Of a stretch of 64,000 bases of DNA, positions 53,754 to 63,389 are shown one piece after another. The DNA comes from Haladaptatus cibarius D43 (lineage in GTDB: Archaea; Halobacteriota; Halobacteria; Halobacteriales; Haladaptataceae), in contig NZ_JDTH01000002.1 of assembly GCF_000710615.1 (NCBI RefSeq), positions 1,480,082 to 1,544,081 on the forward strand. The letters are read 5' to 3'. The translations under genes and the position numbers were made by a program. Position 1 is the stretch's first letter. The number at the start of each line of letters is the position of its first letter. Below the pieces are notes generated by a model. It had not been told where the DNA came from and ran no database searches. It saw nothing but the letters and a program-made list of their open reading frames with translations.

Positions 53754-54789
53754 CGGCGTCTCCCGCCGCCGTCACCTCGTTTTCGTTCACGTACTCTCGC
53801 GGGCCGTGGGCGACTGCACCCTCTTCGTCGGAGAGGACTCCCGGTCCAAACACAACCGTTGGCGCGATTTGCGCAAAATAGGACGCTTCGGTTGCCGCGC
53901 CGAACGGTCGCACCTCGCCGCCGCTCGCTTTCTGTAGCGTTTCCACGAGTTCGGAATCCCCGGGCGTGGAGAACGCTTCCAAAAACGGCGTATCACGCTC
54001 GGCGAGCGAAACGTCAACCTCGATTCCCTTGGGCGCAGAATCTCGCAGATGCGTTTCGAGTGACGCTCGAAACGCATCCGCACCTTCCGGGGGAACGCTC
54101 CGCCGGTCGATGACGAACGAAGATTGCGCGGGAATCTGGTTGGTCGCGGTTCCACCTTCTATCGTCGTCGGGGTGAGCGTCGGCGACCCGAGTTCCGGAT
54201 GCGGGTCGCGCGTGTCGAACGTCGAAAGAGCCGAAAGGATGGGTGACAGACCCGAAATAGCATTGACACCCGCCTCGGGGTGGGCGGCGTGGGCGTTTTC
54301 GCCGTGAAGCGTCACCCTGCCTTGGAATCTCCCTCTCCCGGCGTTGCACACGTCGAGGCCGGTCGGTTCGCCGACGATGACGGCATCCGCGTCGATGGAA
54401 AGTGCCGCCGCACCCGCGGAGTCGGTTTCCTCGTCCGGCGTGATTGCAAACGTTAGTTGTCCGCGGTCGGGTTCCACGGCGAGGAAGGCCGCGAGAAACG
54501 CCGCGAGTGGCCCTTTCGCGTCACAGGAGCCACGTCCACAGATTCGGTCACCCTCTCGCGAAAACGGGACGTGCGGCGGAACCGTGTCGATGTGCGTGTT
54601 CAACACGACGCGGGGGCCGTCTTCCGGCCCAACTCGCTCCGCGAGAACGTTTCCGGCGTCGTCTACGGTCGCCTCCACGCCTGCCGATTCGAGCGTCCCA
54701 ACGAGCAGGGCACGCATCTCGGAGACGGATTCGTGCGACGAGGTCTGTACTGCGCGTTCCAGAAACACGATTGGGTCGAACTCGCTCAT
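53722..54789 (-). CDS. dapE: M20 peptidase, probable succinyl-diaminopimelate desuccinylase
   Basis: 355 residues. Metal-binding and catalytic residues follow the M20 scheme: H66 and D68 (HIDTV), D90 (RGSCDAKG), E120/E121 (TPDEETD). The dimerisation domain lies in the middle. It removes succinate to give LL-diaminopimelate. Its place as last gene in the dap operon supports dapE over an unrelated M20 peptidase. Start overlaps the dapF stop by 4 bp. Confidence 0.9.
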   Translation of the reverse strand: MSEFDPIVFLERAVQTSSHESVSEMRALLVGTLESAGVEATVDDAGNVLAERVGPEDGPRVVLNTHIDTVPPHVPFSREGDRICGRGSCDAKGPLAAFLAAFLAVEPDRGQLTFAITPDEETDSAGAAALSIDADAVIVGEPTGLDVCNAGRGRFQGRVTLHGENAHAAHPEAGVNAISGLSPILSALSTFDTRDPHPELGSPTLTPTTIEGGTATNQIPAQSSFVIDRRSVPPEGADAFRASLETHLRDSAPKGIEVDVSLAERDTPFLEAFSTPGDSELVETLQKASGGEVRPFGAATEASYFAQIAPTVVFGPGVLSDEEGAVAHGPREYVNENEVTAAGDAVTETLRRFLD

Positions 54790-55622
54790 GCTTCCAAGTC
54801 GAGTCGGCCCGCTGTGGAGATTCGAACCCGTCCCTCGAACTCGGTTTCGACCGGGCCGGACAGCGTGGCGTATCGTTCGCCGAGCGCGACTTCGAGGGTA
54901 CCGCCGGGCGGCGACACCGAAATCAGTTCCTCATCGGTCATCCCGAGTCGCCGAGCAACCGCCCCGATTGCGACCGCGCCGGTTCCGCAGGATTGGGTTT
55001 CGCCCTCGACGCCGCGCTCGAACGTTCGCTGGTCGAATCCGCCTTCGCGGGGCGATGCGAAGGTGACGTTCGCACCCTCCGGGAACAGTTCGTGGTTGCG
55101 AATCGGCGGCGCGTCCTGCTCGATATCGACCGCATCTACGTCATCCACGAAGACGACTGCGTGGGGGACGCCCGTGTTTACGGCCGTCACTTCGTAGCCG
55201 CCGATTTCTTCCTGTACGATCGGTTCGTCCTGCGCGAGCGGAACGCCACTCGGCGAGAAGTCCGGCGCGCCCATCTCGATGGTTGCACCCTCGTCGTGAA
55301 TCCTCGCGTATCGGGTTCCGGCGAGAGTATCTATCATGACTTCGTCGGCGTCCGCCCGTTCCGCGGCCCACATCGCGGCACAGCGCGCGCCGTTGCCGCA
55401 CATCTCCGCCGTGCTTCCGTCGGGTTGAACGAGCGTCATGATAACCCTCGGCGGACGGTAATCCGGTTCGAGGGCGAGGAAGAGGACGCCGTCTGCACCG
55501 ATTCCGTCGGCCCGGTCGCAGGCTTCGCGCGCGAAGCCTGCACGATCGGGAACACAGACGCTCGCGTCCACGATGACGAAATCGTTGCCGGTTCCGTGGA
55601 ACTTCTCGAACGAGACGTTCAT
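54786..55622 (-). CDS. dapF: Diaminopimelate epimerase
   Basis: 278 residues. Both catalytic cysteines are present: C75 in MCGNGARC and C212 in SCGTGAVA. It opens with FEKFHGTGNDFV. It converts LL- to meso-diaminopimelate, the substrate of LysA. Overlaps lysA upstream by 4 bp. Confidence 0.96.
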   Translation of the reverse strand: MNVSFEKFHGTGNDFVIVDASVCVPDRAGFAREACDRADGIGADGVLFLALEPDYRPPRVIMTLVQPDGSTAEMCGNGARCAAMWAAERADADEVMIDTLAGTRYARIHDEGATIEMGAPDFSPSGVPLAQDEPIVQEEIGGYEVTAVNTGVPHAVVFVDDVDAVDIEQDAPPIRNHELFPEGANVTFASPREGGFDQRTFERGVEGETQSCGTGAVAIGAVARRLGMTDEELISVSPPGGTLEVALGERYATLSGPVETEFEGRVRISTAGRLDLEA

Positions 55623-56896
55623 TGCCAGTTCACCTCCTGCTCAGTCGCGGTTACGTCGGCCAGCGCTTCGCGTTGATGCGCGACCGCAGTGCGGTCGCCA
55701 TCGACCACGACGACCGCGGGCCGCGGACGCGAATTGTACTGACTGGCCATTTCGTAGCCGTAAGCACCGGCGTTGCCGATTGCCAGCAGATTCCCGCGTT
55801 CGGGGGTGGAAATTTGATGCTCGCCGAAGGTGTCCGAACTCTCGCAAATCGGCCCGGCGATGGTCGTCTCGACCGAATCGCCATCTCCTGAAAGATTTCG
55901 GACGTGGTGATACGCGTCGTACAGTGCAGGTCGGGCGAGCGTCGTCATCCCGGCATCGACGCCGAGAACGGTGGTTTCGGGCGTTTCCTTGACCGTGTTG
56001 ATTCGCGTGAGGAGGACGCCAGCATCGGCAACGAGATACCGACCCGGTTCCACGACGAGCGTTGCGTCGATGTCGCCGAGTGCATCCCGAGTCGCCTCCG
56101 CGACCGAATCGAGGTCGAGCGGCGATTCGTCGGGATGGTACGGGACGCCGAAACCGCCGCCGACATCCACGAATTCGAGGGAGATATCGAGACTTCGCGC
56201 CAGTTCTCCCATCCGCGAGACGAGTTCGCGGTGGTTGCTCAGGTCGTCGCCGGAAATCCCGCTTCCCGCGTGGGCGTGGATTCCCACGACATCGAAATCG
56301 TCCGCGGCGGATTCGAGCAGTTCCGCGGCGCGCTCGTATGGCACGCCGAACTTCGCGTCCGCACCGGTTCGCACCTTCTCGTGGTGTCCGGCACCGACGC
56401 CGGGGTTGACCCGCAGACAGAGCCGTCCGTCGTAGCCACGTTCTGCGAGTCGGTCGATGGTGTCCTGTGCACCGACCGTAATCGTCAGGCCGGGATTTTC
56501 GTCGGCGAGTTCGACCGCCCTGTCGAGGTCTTCAGCGGGTGGGTTGACTGCCGTGTAGTGGACGCGCTCGCCCTCGAATCCGGCCATGAACGCGCGCTCG
56601 GTTTCCCCGGCGGAGGCACATTCGACGCTCGACCCCTCGGTTTCCAGCGTTTCGAGAACCGCCCGCGAGGTGTTCGCCTTCGCAGCGTAGTGAACGTCCG
56701 CGTTCGGGAACGCCGCGGAAAATCGTCGGTAGTTTTCGCGCACACGTCCGAGGTCGGTGACGTACAGCGGTGTTCCGTGCTCCTCCGCGAGCGATTCGAG
56801 GCGCGCTCCCGACCAATCTGCGAGTCGCCGTACACCGGGATTGTCGGGGTCGTTCGCTTCGTCGCTTGATTCGCTCGACGCGCTCGTCTCGCTCAT
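55619..56896 (-). CDS. lysA: Diaminopimelate decarboxylase
   Basis: 425 residues, PLP fold type III. The PLP lysine is K73 (YAAKANT), followed by HAHAGSGI, VDVGGGFGVPY and EPGRYLV. It makes lysine from meso-diaminopimelate. An acidic Ser/Glu tail of about 20 residues precedes the core, as in other haloarchaeal forms. Overlaps dapD by 4 bp. Confidence 0.95.
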   Translation of the reverse strand: MSETSASSESSDEANDPDNPGVRRLADWSGARLESLAEEHGTPLYVTDLGRVRENYRRFSAAFPNADVHYAAKANTSRAVLETLETEGSSVECASAGETERAFMAGFEGERVHYTAVNPPAEDLDRAVELADENPGLTITVGAQDTIDRLAERGYDGRLCLRVNPGVGAGHHEKVRTGADAKFGVPYERAAELLESAADDFDVVGIHAHAGSGISGDDLSNHRELVSRMGELARSLDISLEFVDVGGGFGVPYHPDESPLDLDSVAEATRDALGDIDATLVVEPGRYLVADAGVLLTRINTVKETPETTVLGVDAGMTTLARPALYDAYHHVRNLSGDGDSVETTIAGPICESSDTFGEHQISTPERGNLLAIGNAGAYGYEMASQYNSRPRPAVVVVDGDRTAVAHQREALADVTATEQEVNWQ

Positions 56897-57717
56897 CGCA
56901 GGGCCTCCTCGCGTTCAACTTGTTCTAACGTATCGTTTTCCACGTCGAGGGCGACGACGGCGGGCTTGAACGCCCCGCCGTCGAAGAGGTCGTGGTCGCC
57001 GATTCCGGACTCCACGAACCGGGTGAAAGCACGCCGGTTCGCGGGCAGATGACCGTATAGAATTTCTTCGTCCACGAGGTCGTAGACGGGGATTCGCGGC
57101 GTGAGAAGCGTGTTCTCGCCGACGATGCTTCCCCCGCCGACGACGAATCCGGAGGTGACGCGACAGCCAGCGCCGAGGGTCACGTCGTCCTCCACAATGA
57201 CGGGGGTGCTTTCGACCGGTTCGAGGACGCCGCCGATGAGGGTGTTCGCGCCCAACTTCACGTTCGCGCCGATTTGTGCGCAGGAGCCAACCGTGTTGCA
57301 GGAATCGACCAGCGTCCCGTCGCCGACGGACGCGCCGATGTTGACGAAACTCGGACTCATCATGATGCCGTTCGACCCGATGTGCGCCCCCCGCCGGAGG
57401 ACGGTTCCGTCGGGCGTGTTGCGGGTTCCGCGCTCCGGCAGGTCGTTGGTTTCCTGCAGCGGAAGCACGTCGTAGTAGGTCACGCCGCCGTACTCTCGGC
57501 CCTCCGTATTTCGAAGACCGAAGTTCAGCAGAATGCCCTGCTTCACCCATTCGTTCGCTTCCCACGCGCCGTCGTGCTTTTCGGCGGCGCGAATGTCGCC
57601 CGCCTCCAGCGCGTCGAGGAACATTTCGAGAATTTCGTACTCGTCCTCTCCGGCGTTTTCCGCGTCCAATTCGTCCGATTCGTATCGCCGCCACAGCTCT
57701 TCTATGTCGTTTCTCAT
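56893..57717 (-). CDS. dapD: Tetrahydrodipicolinate N-succinyltransferase
   Basis: 274 residues from the ATG at 57717, which overlaps the dapB stop as ATGA; an upstream extension would be basic and not family-like. The left-handed beta helix repeats (IGSNGIMMSPSFVNIGASVG, then IGANVKLGANTLIGG) fill the middle. It uses succinyl-CoA, so the pathway is the succinylase type rather than acetylase or dehydrogenase. Confidence 0.93.
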   Translation of the reverse strand: MRNDIEELWRRYESDELDAENAGEDEYEILEMFLDALEAGDIRAAEKHDGAWEANEWVKQGILLNFGLRNTEGREYGGVTYYDVLPLQETNDLPERGTRNTPDGTVLRRGAHIGSNGIMMSPSFVNIGASVGDGTLVDSCNTVGSCAQIGANVKLGANTLIGGVLEPVESTPVIVEDDVTLGAGCRVTSGFVVGGGSIVGENTLLTPRIPVYDLVDEEILYGHLPANRRAFTRFVESGIGDHDLFDGGAFKPAVVALDVENDTLEQVEREEALR

Positions 57718-58526
57718 TCTGCTACTACCTCGCTGAAATCGTATTGTCCTGCACCTCGTCCGGCAAGCCACACCGCCGCGTCGAGTGCTCCGTCGGCGAA
57801 CACCGCCCTGCTTCCTGCCCGATGGGTCAATCGCAGTTCCTCGTGGGCGTTCGCCAGCAGGATTTCGTGCTCGCCCCTGATTCCACCTGCACGTCGCGAA
57901 TGGACGCCGAGTTCACCGGGTTCGCGCAGAGAATCTCCTTCGCGGCCATGCACTCGTCTATCGAACTCCCCTGCGGATTCGATTCGGTCGAGAATCGAGT
58001 TCGCGGTTCCGCTGGGAGCATCGCGCTTGTGTCGGTGATGGGATTCCGTGACTTCCACGTCGTATCCGGGCAAATCGCGGACTGCGCCTTCGACTGCGCG
58101 AAGCAACGCCTGAATCCCCCGCGAGAAGTTGCTCGCGCGCAGGACGGGCACCTGTTCGCTCGCTTCGCGGAGGGCGGCGAGGCCGCCCTCCGCGAACTCG
58201 TCTTCCGTAGATTCGATTCCCGAAAATCCGGTCGTTCCCACGACGCAGGCGACGTCCGCCTCGGCGCAGTCGGTGACGAACTCCCGACTGGCTTCCGGAA
58301 CCGAAAAGTCAACCAGCACGTCGGGTTCGTACTCGGCGAGTACGAACCTGAACTCCTCGGCCGGTTCGACGGGGGTTCCGTCGATTTCCACCGACAGGTC
58401 ACGGCTCACGCCCGCGACGACGCGGACGTCGTCGCGGGCGGCCGCCTCCCCGATGACGCGGCGTCCCATTCTCCCGGTCGCGCCGGAGACGAGGACGCGC
58501 GTTTCGGCGTCCGAAACGCGCGTCAC
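57714..58526 (-). CDS. dapB: 4-Hydroxy-tetrahydrodipicolinate reductase
   Basis: 270 residues. NAD(P) loop SGATGRMGR (about 14-22), then VVGTTGF and the catalytic block ESHHRHKRDAPSGTA. It reduces dihydrodipicolinate in the second step of the pathway. Start overlaps the dapA stop by 4 bp. Confidence 0.95.
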   Translation of the reverse strand: MTRVSDAETRVLVSGATGRMGRRVIGEAAARDDVRVVAGVSRDLSVEIDGTPVEPAEEFRFVLAEYEPDVLVDFSVPEASREFVTDCAEADVACVVGTTGFSGIESTEDEFAEGGLAALREASEQVPVLRASNFSRGIQALLRAVEGAVRDLPGYDVEVTESHHRHKRDAPSGTANSILDRIESAGEFDRRVHGREGDSLREPGELGVHSRRAGGIRGEHEILLANAHEELRLTHRAGSRAVFADGALDAAVWLAGRGAGQYDFSEVVAE

Positions 58527-59413
58527 GCAGACCCCTCCAACCTATCGAGAATCCCGGTGAGTTCCTCGCGGTTTTCCTCGGAAAGGGCCGAGAGGGGTGG
58601 ACGCAGTTCGCCCGGACCGTACTCTCTGATTTCCATCGCCGTCTTCACCGGAATCGGATTCGTTTCGGAAAACAGGCCGCGGAACAGCGGGCCGAGTTCG
58701 TGCTGGAGTTCCTGTGCGCGGTCATAACCGCCATCAAGCGCCGATTCGACCAACTCGCAGGTGCGCTCGGGTTCGACGTTCGCCGACACGCTGATGGTTC
58801 CAGTCGCGCCGAGCGACAGCATCGGAAGCGTCAGCGCGTCGTCGCCCGATAATACGGAAAACTCTTCGTTCAGGGTTCGCTCGATGATTTCGCCGATCTG
58901 TCCCAAGTCGCCGCTCGCGGCCTTGTAGCCCGAAATATTCTCGTGTTCCGCCAGCGAAACCGTCGTCTCTACGTCGATGTTTCGGCCCGTCCGAGACGGA
59001 ACGTTGTAGACGATTTGTGGCAGATCCACCTCGTCGGCGATGGTTCGGAAGTGGCGCTCCATCCCCGCCGGTTCGGGCTTGTTGTAGTACGGCGAGATGA
59101 GAAGGAGTGCGTCGGCCCCGGCCTCTTCAGCCCGCCGGGACAGTTCCAGTGCTTCGTGTGTGGCGTTGCTTCCGGTTCCGGCGATAACCGGAATATCGAC
59201 GGCCTCTACCACTTCCTCCACGACTTCCGCGTGTTCGTCGTGGGTCAGGGTCGCGCTCTCGCCGGTCGAACCGACGGGAACGAGGCCGTGGACGCCAGCA
59301 CGTTCGAGACGTTGGGCGTCGCTACGGAGTTGGTCGTAATCGATGCGGTCGTGGTCGCCCGCGAAGGGCGTAGTCATCGCGGGGTAGACCCCGCGGAATG
59401 GTGTGTTCGTCAT
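58523..59413 (-). CDS. dapA: 4-Hydroxy-tetrahydrodipicolinate synthase
   Basis: 296 residues from the ATG at 59413; a longer in-frame reading upstream is not family-like. Catalytic residues: GSTGES (48-53), Y136 (YNVPSRTGR) and the Schiff-base lysine K164 (GYKAASGD). It condenses pyruvate with aspartate semialdehyde. It is the first gene of the six-gene operon. Confidence 0.96.
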   Translation of the reverse strand: MTNTPFRGVYPAMTTPFAGDHDRIDYDQLRSDAQRLERAGVHGLVPVGSTGESATLTHDEHAEVVEEVVEAVDIPVIAGTGSNATHEALELSRRAEEAGADALLLISPYYNKPEPAGMERHFRTIADEVDLPQIVYNVPSRTGRNIDVETTVSLAEHENISGYKAASGDLGQIGEIIERTLNEEFSVLSGDDALTLPMLSLGATGTISVSANVEPERTCELVESALDGGYDRAQELQHELGPLFRGLFSETNPIPVKTAMEIREYGPGELRPPLSALSEENREELTGILDRLEGSA

Positions 59414-59757
59414 TGGTTTTGAGTCGGAAATCGGTGGTCGCGCGGTGCAAAACGAAGATGGCAAACGACGGGTGTGCCAGTCCCGCCGAGAACCGTTCAG
59501 TTCGCGCGTTTTTTGCGTTTTCCGACTGTGCCGTCGCTTGTCCCAAACGCGAACAGGGAGTGAGCGACTGCACATGGCATATACAACAGGGCTATTTCCG
59601 TGGGAACTTATGCCTTACGCCGCAGGCAGATTGTGTCGCTGTCACTGGGGCTGTCGTTCCCGTTGCTCCCGTCGCTTCGTCCCTGCTGGCAACGGCAGTC
59701 CGTGATTCGTTTCGACTTGAGGATATATTTATCTACGATGTAATCGATACTCGAGAT
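59414..59757. other. 344-bp divergent gap between dapA and a membrane protein gene
   Basis: It should hold the dap operon promoter on the minus strand, but no consensus TATA box stands out there. On the + strand a TATATTTAT box (59724-59732) precedes the next gene. A 43-codon Cys-rich frame at 59577 was considered and set aside. No other gene is supported. Confidence 0.55.
59724..59732 (+). promoter_or_regulatory. TATA box for the gene at 59758
   Basis: TATATTTAT lies 26-34 bp before the ATG at 59758, giving a leaderless transcript. Confidence 0.55.
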
Positions 59758-60090
59758 ATGAATTGGAACCTCGTCGGACGGTGTGGTGTTCGATACACGC
59801 TCGTCTACGCTGGTTTGACAGTGGCCCTTACCTACATCATAACTCAGTCCGGAATGGTTCTCCTCTGTCTGTTCGGACTCGGATTGGTGGCACTGCTGTT
59901 TGCGCTCGGCGGAACTGGAACCGTCAGAATGGGTACCGCGATGACCAACGCCGATTCGATGGGAATTTCGAGTACCATCGTTGACCCGGCCGACACGCAG
60001 ACGAAAGCGATGGACGGCGACATCAAAGTCCTCTTTTATGGCATCGGGGTGCTGGGGTTCGCCGCCGTCGCACTCGTTCTCTTCGGGTGA
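59758..60090 (+). CDS. Small membrane protein of unknown function
   Basis: 110 residues from the ATG at 59758. Hydrophobic helices lie at about 15-28, 33-50 and 91-109, with a polar loop between (RMGTAMTNADSMGISS). No family named with confidence. The next gene starts 47 bp on, same strand. Confidence 0.65.
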   Translation: MNWNLVGRCGVRYTLVYAGLTVALTYIITQSGMVLLCLFGLGLVALLFALGGTGTVRMGTAMTNADSMGISSTIVDPADTQTKAMDGDIKVLFYGIGVLGFAAVALVLFG

Positions 60091-60136
60091 ACTGAATCCG
60101 GCGGTATTATCATGTCTCCGGAAAAAATCACGGTCG

Positions 60137-60778
60137 ATGCTCGTCCTCGGAGATGCTCACGCCGCCACCGCGGAAAAACGGCGCGCGCTCTTTGCGGCCT
60201 ACCGCGAAGCGAACCAAGACGTCACTCTGCAACTCGGCGACTTGATGTACTACGACTTGCCGAAACCGACGTGGTTCATCGCGGGCAACAACGAGGACTT
60301 CGATACGATTTCTGCACTCCGGAACGGACTGGTTTCCAACTCGGACGTGCGGAACGCCACCCTGCTGGCCAGCAGCATGGTCGAACTGAATGGGCTTCGA
60401 ATCGCCGGACTGTCGGGAAATTACGCGCCGACGCAGTACGACCGACCACGCGCGAACCTCGTCGGTGAGCGAAGACGACATTTCACGCACGAAGACATAG
60501 AGCGCGCGATGACGCTGGAATCGGTGGACGTGCTGATGACACACGAAGCACCGCACGGACTGCCCGTATCCGAGGAGTACGAAGTCGGCTGTCCGTACAT
60601 CGACGATTTGCTTTCCGTACTTGACCCGGAACTCTGTCTCATCGGCCACCATCACCAGCACACGGAGACAACGATAAACGGTACCCGTGTCATCAGCGTG
60701 GCACCGACGTGGGAGCGATATTACATACTCGACCCCGACACCCTCTCGCTGACGTGGCACGAAACCCCAGAAAGCTGA
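60137..60778 (+). CDS. Metallophosphoesterase
   Basis: 213 residues. Calcineurin-like metal ligands: D6 and H8 (LGDAHAA), LQLGDLMYY, GNNED, THEAPHG and IGHHHQHTET. It is a small soluble member of the YfcE/MJ0936-like group that hydrolyses phosphodiesters or mononucleotides. Unlike the MPE at 20831 it is intact. The DUF-like membrane gene upstream and the NYN gene downstream lie on the same strand. Confidence 0.9.
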   Translation: MLVLGDAHAATAEKRRALFAAYREANQDVTLQLGDLMYYDLPKPTWFIAGNNEDFDTISALRNGLVSNSDVRNATLLASSMVELNGLRIAGLSGNYAPTQYDRPRANLVGERRRHFTHEDIERAMTLESVDVLMTHEAPHGLPVSEEYEVGCPYIDDLLSVLDPELCLIGHHHQHTETTINGTRVISVAPTWERYYILDPDTLSLTWHETPES

Positions 60779-60799
60779 TGGGGGCAAAGCAGGAACCTC

Positions 60800-60805
60800 T
60801 TTATG
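60800..60805 (+). promoter_or_regulatory. TATA-like box before the NYN gene
   Basis: TTTATG lies 23-28 bp before the ATG at 60828, within the 50-bp gap after the phosphoesterase gene. Confidence 0.4.
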
Positions 60806-60827
60806 CGAGTAGTTATCACACCAAAGT

Positions 60828-61325
60828 ATGACTGAGATTCATCCGGCCCAGCGCGTCACGGTGTTGGCCGACGCGCAAAACCTCTACCATACGGCGCAAA
60901 GTGTTTACAGCCGGAACATCGACTACTCATCTCTCCTCTCGAAGGCGACGCAGGAACGCGATTTGACACGCGCAATCGCCTACGTTATTCAGGCCGACAG
61001 CCCCGACGAAGACCGCTTTTTCGATGCCCTCACCGACATCGGATTCGAGACGAAAATAAAGGCGATAAAGACGTTCGGGGACGGGTCGAAGAAGGCCGAC
61101 TGGGACGTCGGCATCTGTCTCGACGCGATTACCCTCGCACCGAAAGTAGACACCGTCGTCCTCTGCACCGGAGACGGGGATTTCGCTCGACTTGCGACAC
61201 ACCTTCGCCATGAAGGGGTGCGCGTGGAAGTGATGGGGTTCCAAGAATCATCCGCGGAAGAACTCATCGACGCCGCCGACACGTTCGTCGATTTGAGCGA
61301 ACGAACTGATACGTTTCTGCTTTAA
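60828..61325 (+). CDS. NYN-domain protein (LabA-like), probable RNase
   Basis: 165 residues. Acidic and Asn residues of a PIN-like fold are present: D15 and N18 (VLADAQNLY), a central DWDVGICLDA and CTGDGDFARL, then a short helical end. NYN proteins are PIN-fold nucleases, often on RNA, of the LabA/DUF88 kind. Its stop overlaps the stop of the convergent small gene by 3 bp (TTTAA). Confidence 0.85.
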   Translation: MTEIHPAQRVTVLADAQNLYHTAQSVYSRNIDYSSLLSKATQERDLTRAIAYVIQADSPDEDRFFDALTDIGFETKIKAIKTFGDGSKKADWDVGICLDAITLAPKVDTVVLCTGDGDFARLATHLRHEGVRVEVMGFQESSAEELIDAADTFVDLSERTDTFLL

Positions 61326-61498
61326 ACCGGGCGACCGTCTTCTGCCGTTCCGTACATCAGCGCGCCCGCCGCGAGCGCGACCGTGGCGACACCGGCGAAG
61401 ATATTGCCGACGAGCGACCCCGCCATCGACGTAATGGTGAAAATCACAACGCTTCCGATGATGAGAAGCGCGATTCCCAGTAGTTCTTTCGAGTTCAT
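61322..61498 (-). CDS. 58-residue two-helix membrane protein
   Basis: Read from the ATG at 61498 to the TAA at 61322-61324. Two hydrophobic helices (about 5-23 and 29-50) flank a short loop, ending in GTAEDGRPV. The codon choice matches the neighbourhood. The convergent stop overlaps the NYN stop. Confidence 0.65.
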   Translation of the reverse strand: MNSKELLGIALLIIGSVVIFTITSMAGSLVGNIFAGVATVALAAGALMYGTAEDGRPV

Positions 61499-61649
61499 AC
61501 GTGTCTTTCGGACTCATTCCTAATAAATCACTCTCAAATCGATAGACTGAGCCATGGTTCCAAATAACAATGTTATGCTATAACATGACATTGGATGCGA
61601 CCGGTGGGATGTCGAAGGGCTTTCACTCCGCCACGACAAAGCCGGGTCA

Positions 61650-62192
61650 ATGACCGAAACCGACCCCGAGAGCGTGGAAATAGAGCGAACAGCAGCCACC
61701 GAACCTGCGGACGAAAACGAGAGTACGGAGGCAGACGACCTGCCGTCGCTCCGCACCACGGCAGAGTATCAGTTCGGGGCCGGTGCTGGCTCCGCCCTGT
61801 TCCCGCGGGACGAGGAGCTAGAAATCCGCCGGTCGTCCTCCGGACGCCCACAGCAAGTTCACGCGGACGGAACCAGACTGGTCACCTACGCGACCGACGG
61901 TCGATTTACGCTCGGACTCGCGGGCGGCGCTCGACTCGCAGACACCCTCGACTCCCCGGCGGGCAGGGTCGTCGTCGGTGACGAAAGCGAACCGTTCGTC
62001 CGCGACGGCAAGAACGTCTTCGCCAAATTCGTGGACGAGGCTGACGGCGACATTCGCGCTGGCGACGAAGTGCTCGTGACCCACAAAAACGGCGACCTAC
62101 TCGCGGTCGGCCGCGCCGAACTCGACGCGGACGCCATCCTCGATTTCACGACCGGAATGGCGGTCAAAGTGCGGGACAGCGCGGGCAAGTAA
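61650..62192 (+). CDS. PUA-domain protein
   Basis: 180 residues. An acidic N-terminal half is followed by a PUA domain (about 95-175) with [24 protein letters not shown] and [26 protein letters not shown] domains bind RNA, and this one stands directly before nac and trmI, as in other archaea. It may guide rRNA or tRNA modification. Confidence 0.88.
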   Translation: MTETDPESVEIERTAATEPADENESTEADDLPSLRTTAEYQFGAGAGSALFPRDEELEIRRSSSGRPQQVHADGTRLVTYATDGRFTLGLAGGARLADTLDSPAGRVVVGDESEPFVRDGKNVFAKFVDEADGDIRAGDEVLVTHKNGDLLAVGRAELDADAILDFTTGMAVKVRDSAGK

Positions 62193-62277
62193 GTTCGGCG
62201 AGGTCGCCCGAAGAAAACGGTCGATATCCCGCCGCGTTTGCGTCACGTTTTTTGCCCTCCGTTCCGACGATTCAGGT

Positions 62278-62670
62278 ATGTTTGGAGGAGGCGGTGGCGG
62301 ACTCAACCCACGAAAGATGCAACAGATGATGAAGCAAATGGGTATCGACGTAGACGACGTCGATGCCGAAGAAGTGGTCATCCGCACCGCTGACGGCGAG
62401 GAACTCGTCTTCAGCGACCCGGAAGTCACCCGGATGGATGCCCGCGGTCAGCAGACCTATCAAATCGTCGGCGACGCCGAGTCGCGCGAAGCGACCGGCG
62501 GCGCAAGCGGTGCGGTCGAGGCGGGCGATGCAGATTCGTCCGCGGGCGCAATTCCGGATGCAGACGTCGAAATCGTCGCCCAGCGAACGGGTGCAAGCGA
62601 GGACAAAGCCCGTGAGGCGCTCGAAGCGGTCGATGGCGACCTTGCGGCGGCGGTCGAGCGACTGGAGTGA
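62278..62670 (+). CDS. nac: Nascent polypeptide-associated complex protein
   Basis: 130 residues. NAC domain (about 20-65) begins [19 protein letters not shown], and a UBA domain fills about 90-130 ([31 protein letters not shown]). Archaeal NAC is a homodimer at the ribosomal exit tunnel. Its stop overlaps the GTG start of trmI as GTGA. Confidence 0.95.
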   Translation: MFGGGGGGLNPRKMQQMMKQMGIDVDDVDAEEVVIRTADGEELVFSDPEVTRMDARGQQTYQIVGDAESREATGGASGAVEAGDADSSAGAIPDADVEIVAQRTGASEDKAREALEAVDGDLAAAVERLE

Positions 62671-63389
62671 CGATACTGCTCACGCACGGCGACCGGGAAT
62701 ACCTGCGCGACCCCGGCGAGGAACTGCAAACCGACCTCGGTGTCCTCACCGTTCCGGAAGACGTGGAACCGGGAGACATCCTGTCTACGCATTTGGACGA
62801 GGAGTTTACGGTTCGCAGACTTCGCGGCCCCGACCTGTTTCACCATTTCGACCGAACCGGCGCGCCGATGCTCCCGCGCGACATCGGACTCGTGGTTGGC
62901 GAAACGGGCGTATCTGCGGGCGACCGCGTCCTCGATGCCGGAACCGGAACCGGCGTTCTCGCGGGCTATCTCGGTCGAATCGGCGCGGACGTCGTCACGT
63001 TCGAGCGCAAAGCCGACTTCGCGGAGGTCGCCCGTGAGAACATCGAGATGGCCGACGTGGCCGACCGAGTCGATGTCAGAACTGGCGATATAACCGAGGA
63101 AGTGGACGAACTCGGCGAGTTCGACGTACTCACGCTGGACACGCCGGATGCCCCGGATGTCGTCGCACACACGCCAGAGTTGCTCGCAGACGGCGGGTCG
63201 CTCGGGGTGTACGCCCCGTTCGTGGAGAGCGCGCGCGATGTCGAGATGGCCGCGAGAGAGGCCAATCTGAACAACATTCGAACCATGGAAACCATCCAGC
63301 GCGAGATGGATTTCGACGACAGAGGCACGCGCCCCACGACGACCGGTGTCGGTCACACCGGCTATCTGACGTTCGCGCGAAAAGTGTAA
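62667..63389 (+). CDS. trmI: tRNA (adenine-N1)-methyltransferase TrmI
   Basis: 240 residues from a GTG overlapping the nac stop. Residues 1-65 form the N-terminal beta domain, and the Rossmann core has DAGTGTG (90-96) plus [18 protein letters not shown]. It methylates A57/A58 in the T loop of tRNA as a tetramer. The overlap with nac supports cotranscription with the PUA-nac pair. Confidence 0.92.
   Translation: MTILLTHGDREYLRDPGEELQTDLGVLTVPEDVEPGDILSTHLDEEFTVRRLRGPDLFHHFDRTGAPMLPRDIGLVVGETGVSAGDRVLDAGTGTGVLAGYLGRIGADVVTFERKADFAEVARENIEMADVADRVDVRTGDITEEVDELGEFDVLTLDTPDAPDVVAHTPELLADGGSLGVYAPFVESARDVEMAAREANLNNIRTMETIQREMDFDDRGTRPTTTGVGHTGYLTFARKV

Noticed and set aside
59577-59708. 43-codon Cys-rich frame (pattern RLCRCHWGC) upstream of the membrane protein gene
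   Set aside because: Third-position GC is low for this genome, the start has no leaderless promoter, and I recognise no family.
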